From Cheiracanthium punctorium (lineage: Eukaryota > Arthropoda > Arachnida > Araneae > Cheiracanthiidae), in the NCBI GenBank assembly GCA_038373885.1, contig JAWZYV010006264.1:1-64000 (forward strand): a stretch of 64,000 nt of DNA, given 5' to 3'. The position numbers and the translations under genes were made by a program. The notes under the pieces are model-generated. The model ran no database searches, was not told the DNA's origin, and saw only the letters and a list, made by a program, of their open reading frames with translations. Below, one piece after another: positions 58,010 to 64,000 of this stretch (positions are counted from its first letter, which is position 1; each line of letters starts with the position of its first letter).

Positions 58010-58990
58010 CAAAAAGAACTGTAGGAAGAGGCAATGAATGATGAAATTAATATGATGCACGTGAGAAAAGTGTGGCATTTAGTTGAACTACCTGAAGGAG
58101 CCCAAGCAATAGCTTGCAGGTGACTATTTACTATCAAACATGATGAAGTTGGAAAAATCGCCCGCTATAAAGCACGTTTAGTTGCACAGGGGTTTAAACA
58201 GATTAAGGGGGAGTCTTACAATGAGACATTCAGTCCTGTTGTAAATTTTGGTGTTATTCGCTTCTTTTATTCAGCCTTACTATGCTATCAAAAATGCATT
58301 CACGTACAATGCAACATCAAATGTGCGTACTTATACGCCCCTTTGGACAGTACTGTGTTTATGACTCAACCTCCCGGATTTGTTGTAAAAGATAAAGAAA
58401 ATCTGGTTTGTAAACTAGATAAAGCCTTATACGGACTTCACCAAAGTGGCCATATGTGGTTTTTTGAAATAAATAAAGCATTAATAAATTTAGGTTTCAC
58501 CAAACTGGACTGGTGTAACTGTGTATACACCTTTGATATAGTATTACTCCTATATGTGGACGATTTAGTTTTATTTGGGGAAAATTTAAAAATCGTTAAC
58601 AATACAATCACCCTCCTAAGCAAGTATTTCGATTTAAAAGTATTAAGGAAAACGAAAAAACTATTAGGAGTAGAGTTTGAAGAACGGGAAAACTCATTAG
58701 CCATTCATCAAATACCATACATTGAAGAAGTCTGTAATAAATTTAAAAAATATAATTTCCCAATAGCTTCGCTTCCCATAAGTAAAGGTACTGTCTATTC
58801 TAAATCTCAATGTCACCAATCTAATGCCGAAATACAAGAAATGTTAAAATACCCATACAGGAATTTGCTAGGATGCTTATCTTTTATATCTAACCGCACC
58901 AGGCCTGACATTAGTTACGCGGTGAACATACTAAGCCAATTTCAAAATAACCCAGCTTTGTACCATTGGAACGGGTTGCTAAAATTACAT
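58010..58990 (+). pseudogene. Copia reverse transcriptase
   Basis: KARLVAQGFKQIKGESYNET and FSPVV come first (with a stop before LFTIKHDE). Then LDKALYGLHQSGHMWF, catalytic LLYVDDLVLFG (about 58549-58581), LLGVEFEE and SNRTRPDISYAVNILSQF. The frame changes near 58970. Confidence 0.92.
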
Positions 58991-59526
58991 TACTAGATTA
59001 CATTAGTTCCACAAAAGATCTGAAACTTAAGTTGTCATGTCAGAAAAATGAAATTCTTGCCTACACAGACGCCAACTTCGCCGCCAACAGAGACGACAGA
59101 ACGTCAATTGGTGGCCAAATAATATTTTTTGATAAATTGCCAATTATGTGGCGTACATTCAAGGAGAAATGTGTGAGCCTCTCCACAATAGAGGCAGAAT
59201 TCATAGCAATGACCGATGCTGCTAAAGAGGTTTTATGGTTTGATAGGATCGTAAATGAATGTATTGAGAAAAAAGTAATGAGAAACCCGAAAAACAGATC
59301 CTCATTATATGTAGATAATATGGCCACTATTAATTTTGTGAAGAGTCCTATCGAAAATCATTGCACCAAGCATATTGACGTAAAATTATTTTTTATTAGA
59401 GACTTAGTACTGAAAGATACGTTTGACATAATATATGTCAAAAGCAAAGAAAATTTATCAGATATTTTTACGAAACCCCCAACCAAGTTTGGTTTGAAAA
59501 AATTTAACGAAATTGTGTTTGTATAA
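58972..59526 (+). pseudogene. Copia RNase H
   Basis: ILAYTDANFAANRDDRTSIG, VSLSTIEAEFIAMTDAAKEV, SLYVDNMATINFV, TKHIDVKLFFIRD and the closing LSDIFTKPPTKFG are the standard Copia RNase H blocks, in one open frame ending at 59524-59526. Confidence 0.92.
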
Positions 59527-60091
59527 TTTACTGTAAAAGTGTGTTTATAAGTGTGCATATTTAAGTATTATCGTATGTCTATGAAGAAATATTTGAGTGT
59601 TTTAAAATGTTTTGTATATATTGAATATTGTGGTTATACATATATATTGAATGGAAATTGCAGCTAAATAAGCATTTAATCATTTGAGTGTGTATGTGTG
59701 TGTGTTCGTGGCACCACGTATCTGTTGTGTTGTATTTGTAATTGTGTATTTGCATATTTATGTGATTAATGTATAGCCTATCGGCGTTGTTTAAATTGAT
59801 GAAAAGGGGTAGATATCTTGTTGATATTTTGTTGATTAGGTATGTTGGACTGAACCATAAGTTAGAGTTCGCATTGAGAACTCCGTCTGTCAATATGGGT
59901 CGAGCCAGACCCCGTCTGTATTTTTTCAACTATATTTATTTCATGCATATTGCTTTTTGTGTTAAGTTAACACTATATTTTTTTTACGTTTAAATTGAGA
60001 ACTTTTGTAAATCGGTAAAAAAAAAAATTTTTTTTTGATCACGAGAATTTAAAATCATAGTGAATATTTGACTGTTCTATTTTAAGTGACA
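59527..60091 (+). other. Copia 3' untranslated region
   Basis: TG-rich and AT-rich, with no frame that resembles a protein. Confidence 0.7.
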
Positions 60092-60105
60092 TAGAGGGGG
60101 GGCAT
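60092..60105 (+). promoter_or_regulatory. Copia polypurine tract
   Basis: TAGAGGGGGGGCAT abuts the 3' LTR. Confidence 0.8.
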
Positions 60106-60616
60106 TGTTAGCCTAGTTGCTTATTTCTCCGCCACTTAAGCAATAACGAAACCACTAGAGCGATGTTTCGTCTTCCTGCTCGCTCGCCCGCAGCTGTGTT
60201 ATGTAATCCTTCGGCAGCTCGCATTTGCATCTTTCTCTCCGTGCCGTGCCGGGTTGTGACATCATGGCAGAAGTTATTCGGCTGGGTATCCCTCCGCGAT
60301 GTATAAGAGGTGGCGTTTTTCACAGGTGAACGAGGTATGCGTTTACCGGTCGTGCAGCGCTTGGCAGGTATTTTTTTTCGGCGGCTCGACATGAGCCTGT
60401 ATTGTTACAATGATTTTTCGTGTACATTTAGTACTGGATCCGATAGTTTTAGTACTGGAGCTAATTAATTCTTTTTTAAGTTCAACTTAATTAATATGTG
60501 TTATAAGTTAAATAAATTTAATTTGATTTTAAAACTTTGTCTTTTTTCAAACCTGCCAGCACACTCTGCTTAAGTATTAGTCAGTTTTAGAAGGGTAGTA
60601 TGCCTACTACCCAACA
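60106..60616 (+). repeat. Copia 3' LTR
   Basis: 511 bp, directly preceded by the polypurine tract. Confidence 0.92.
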
Positions 60617-60855
60617 CACAAGCTCAGAATTGCCGCGACTTTTATAGCAGCTTGCGCAGGGTGGAAGTTTTGCATAATTGCGTATCTGCAATATCTGCGA
60701 GCGCCACCGCTTCGCATTCAGTCGCAAGTTAGTGATCGCTAGCCCGTTTCCGAAGGCCTAGGCGAATCCGAAGGACCAGGTGGATGAGGAGCAACACACA
60801 CTCCGAAGGACTAGGCGAATCCGCAGGACCAGGTGGATGAGGAGCACCACAATAC

Positions 60856-61749
<894 letters not shown>

Positions 61750-61751
61750 CT

Positions 61752-62725
61752 AAAAAAGGAGAAAATATTATTAAAAAATTTAAATATATTAAACTAAACA
61801 AGCAATCATTGTCTTCTAAGAATATATATTCAGTAACTACAAGAATTAATATTATCTGTAATTCTCACACAACAATAATTATAAAACTTTTTCAAAATTT
61901 TTGATGAATAATTTTTATGTAGTTGATTACTGGCAAAAATTAATTTTTATTTGACTCGTAACATAACTATTCTGGCATACCTACTTCATGCTTTGGATGC
62001 TCTTGCAGTCCTTTGGTATGCCTATTTCATGTTCATTTAACTTCTAAATGTTTGCTACAATACACAACTACTGTGTTTTTTTGTCACGGGAATGTTATAT
62101 TTTTACAAAGGAAACAATTTTCTACACAATATATAATTGACAATAGTGATTTAGAATTAAATATATCATTCTATAAGAAATATCTCGTAAGCTATTTGTT
62201 AGAAAAACATAAGCAATGTACTGTTCAATTCAGAATTTAACAAGGATGAGAGTGACAAAATTGAAAAAAAGCAGAAATTACACGTGAAGGTAATTTTCAA
62301 CGAAACTGAAAATAACGAGAAAAGTGAAATTAGGGTCACAACTGAAAATGTTTGAAAAAACAAAGAAATTTCAACAATGGAAAGGCTATAGGAAAAATAT
62401 TCACTCTCAAAATGGATGGGAAAAGATTGCAATTGGGTTGGAGGAGGAAAAAAACAGCGATTTTTGCCGATCTATAAAATAAACAAAACTGCGGTTTTCC
62501 GCGAATCCGCAGAAAACTCTCATGCCTGATTTAAAAACTTCATCATCATAATATAGAAGGAGAAGGCATTGCATTTCCCGCCTCCCCCCTTCAAAAGCAT
62601 ACCTTTTTTTTTAGATTGTTTCTGTCTCAGTCAAATGAAAAAGTTGTTATGATCTGAAAAATGTTTTGAAAATAATGTTTGTTCTAGCGATCTATGAGTA
62701 GTAAAAACAAATTATAGAGTAATAT
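61752..62725. other. ABCC intron upstream of exon 61603-61749
   Basis: AT-rich; no coding exon found on the minus strand. Confidence 0.5.
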
Positions 62726-62871
62726 TGTTGCAAAATAACTCTGCTACTCCTGGGGTTCGTCGTTCTAAAGTCCAGTGGTGTAAAAAGTTCAAGTAAAAAG
62801 TCACTTGTCAGGATGGAACACAAACTTTATTTCTTCTAGAACTTCGTAGAACAATCAGCTGCACACAATTC
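62726..62871 (-). repeat. Gypsy-1 LTR fragment
   Basis: Matches the first 146 bp of 27129-28046 in the same orientation (start TGTTGCAAAATAACTCTGC against TGTTACGGAATTACTCTGC). It stops abruptly at CACACAATTC, where inverted hAT sequence begins. Confidence 0.9.
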
Positions 62872-63138
62872 TGCGCTTTCTGGGGGCCTGAGGGTAAAAT
62901 TTCAAATGTTTTCTGTAAAGGTAAAATTCGTGAAACATTTCTTCCGGGGAAGGGATGACTGCTGAGTGCCTGTCTGAGACGACCAGTCCCCCCCTCCCTC
63001 CCCTAGAAAAACTTATATGGGTGTCATTTACGGGGGCCCTGTGAACAGCAACATGATCATTTAAGGGAAGGGGGGGTCTGATCTCCCGAGTCCGAGTAAT
63101 TTGGACCCCCCCTAAAAAAAATTCTGGCTGCGCTACTG
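62868..63138 (-). mobile_element. Left end of the Gypsy-1-borne hAT, in inverse orientation
   Basis: Reverse complement of about 28804-29075, ending with the hAT terminus GCTGCGCTACTG at 63138 and followed by the same target sequence GCAGAGAT. Confidence 0.9.
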
Positions 63139-63146
63139 GCAGAGAT

Positions 63147-63527
63147 CTTCGTCTTCCCGCCGATCTAGTGTTCGGCCGCCCTCCAGATGCGCCTTCATCG
63201 CCAGAGGAATACGTGGAAAACCTTCGGGCACGGTTTGAAGATGTGCATCATTTTGCTCGGGAGCGGATCAACCTGAACACGGAAAAGATGGAGACTCGCT
63301 ACGACACGAAGGCTACGGGACATGAGTTCAACGCAGGTGACAAAGTTTGGCTATGGAATCCTACTCGACGGAAAGGCCTGTCTCCCAAGCTACAATCGCC
63401 ATGGGATGGTCCTTACACAGTCCTAAACCGGCTGAATGACGTCATCGTACGGATTCGTAAGTCACCAAACTCGAAGCCAAGAGTTGTACATTACGATCGG
63501 CTAGCCATCTACCGCGGTTGTAATTAG
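63147..63527 (+). pseudogene. Gypsy-1 integrase C-terminus, second copy
   Basis: Nearly identical to 28415-28803 but on the plus strand: FGRPPDAPSSPEEY, WLWNPTRRKGLSPK, GPY/F module WDGPYTVLNRLND, stop at 63525-63527. It starts at the same hAT junction as the first copy. Confidence 0.92.
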
Positions 63528-63897
63528 CTCAGACTATGGTCACTATGGCGTAATTCCTCTTTTCTTTCACCTCTCATTCCTTTCCTGTCTTTCTCTTCTC
63601 TTCCTCTTTCTTCAACTCTCTTTCTCTCACCACTTACGCCATGTTTAGTGTGTATATTTGTAATATATTGGATTTTATTAATGTGTATTTGTTATTACAT
63701 TGATTACTTATTACAGTGTAATTATTTATTATGATGATTATTTATTTATTAATGTGTATTTGCTTATTGTGCTATTGATTACTTGCTTGAATTATGTTGT
63801 TAAGATCTTGTTAAGTGTTATACAGTGTAGGTACCTGTGTGACCTCCTAACTGGGGATTGTACTGCCCGGGACGTGCAGTCCTTGGGAAGGGGGCAA
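63528..63897 (+). other. 3' untranslated region and polypurine tract of the second Gypsy-1 copy
   Basis: CT-rich and TTATTA-type low complexity, then GGGAAGGGGGCAA (63885-63897) directly before the LTR. It corresponds to 28047-28414 with several differences. Confidence 0.85.
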
Positions 63898-64000
63898 TGT
63901 TACGAATTTTCGGGGCAACCCGCTGCTCTGGGGCTTAGAATGGTTTAAAATTCGTATTCTACGCTTCAAATAGATAAATTTTGCTTTTTGTTGCATCAAA
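63898..64000 (+). repeat. Start of the 3' LTR of the second Gypsy-1 copy, cut by the window edge
   Basis: TGTTACGAATTTTCGGGGCA onward matches the Gypsy-1 LTR in the plus orientation. Confidence 0.92.

Larger units (their letters stand above)
53606..60616 (+). mobile_element. Copia-type LTR retrotransposon with internal 1100-bp duplication
   Basis: LTRs 53606-54119 (514 bp) and 60106-60616 (511 bp) start TGTTAGCCTAG and end TACCCAACA. 5-bp flanks cacga and cacaa (one mismatch; the uninterrupted Gypsy-2 LTR has CCACGAGC here). Gene order gag, protease, integrase, RT, RNase H is diagnostic of Copia. Multiple stops and frameshifts, so dead. Without the duplication it would be about 5.9 kb. Confidence 0.93.
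48436..60851 (-). mobile_element. Gypsy-2: Gypsy-type LTR element whose 5' LTR is split by Copia
   Basis: 3' LTR 48436-49110 and 5' LTR 53158-60851 (interrupted at 53606-60616) start TG and end CA in coding direction. Perfect 4-bp duplication atac at 48432-48435 and 60852-60855. Between them on the minus strand are gag, a broken protease, RT, RNase H and integrase with several frameshifts. LTR divergence is visibly higher than in Gypsy-1 (about a dozen differences in the first 450 bp). Confidence 0.93.
53158..60851 (-). repeat. Gypsy-2 5' LTR, split by Copia
   Basis: 53158-53605 and 60617-60851 together match the 3' LTR. The break is at CCACGA|GCTCAG, where Copia inserted. Confidence 0.92.

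Overview
The window is eukaryotic: AT-rich, intron-containing and dominated by nested transposable elements. The only host gene I can support is a multidrug-resistance-protein type ABC transporter (ABCC/MRP family) on the minus strand. Element types (many hAT elements with 8-bp target duplications, Gypsy and Copia LTR elements, a Tigger/pogo element, a tRNA-derived SINE) suggest an arthropod, perhaps an arachnid; this taxonomic call is inference. No CRISPR array, rRNA or functional tRNA gene was seen.

Host gene. Four consecutive ABCC exons read right to left: 61749-61603, 43856-43772, 9553-9360 and 8722-8546. Their phases fit exactly (0/0, 0/1, 1/0, 0/0). Together they give 603 nt (201 codons), from the last membrane helices of the first transmembrane domain into nucleotide-binding domain 1 (Walker A and Q-loop present). 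The exon carrying the ABC signature is not in the window. The gene continues past both edges, and the three introns are 17.7 kb, 34.2 kb and 0.6 kb.

Layout. 1-8545: intron or 3' side of the gene, with three hAT elements (601-1112, 1415-5933, 6163-6798), a 1000-bp terminal-inverted-repeat element, an internally repeated element and a mariner-type fragment. 9554-43771: the giant intron. Almost all of it (11168-43750, 32.6 kb) lies between the two ends of one hAT element with a perfect 8-bp target duplication, AATAAAAC. Nested inside are: a second hAT (11629-18193) holding an LTR retrotransposon (11996-17976), which holds a Tigger (15423-17764); a RNase H-bearing non-LTR element (23.0-25.8 kb); a 296-bp hAT; Gypsy-1 (27129-40451), holding a hAT (28804-35018), holding another hAT (29103-31970), holding a SINE; and two tandem-repeat arrays (41.5-43.2 kb). 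43857-61602: a 641-bp hAT and Gypsy-2 (48436-60851), whose right LTR is split by a Copia element (53606-60616) with an 1100-bp internal tandem duplication. 61750-64000: intron with a rearranged second copy of Gypsy-1 that carries the same hAT insertion.

Most notable. The LTR retrotransposon at 11996-17976 has gag and protease. Where reverse transcriptase and integrase would follow, it instead has an intronless, rearranged tropomyosin-derived sequence in the protease reading frame (14347-15000). It looks like a transducing LTR element that captured a host cytoskeletal mRNA. Its LTRs differ by only about 2% by eye, while the tropomyosin part is much more diverged from what is known of the family. 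This suggests the capture is older than this insertion and that a family of such elements may exist.
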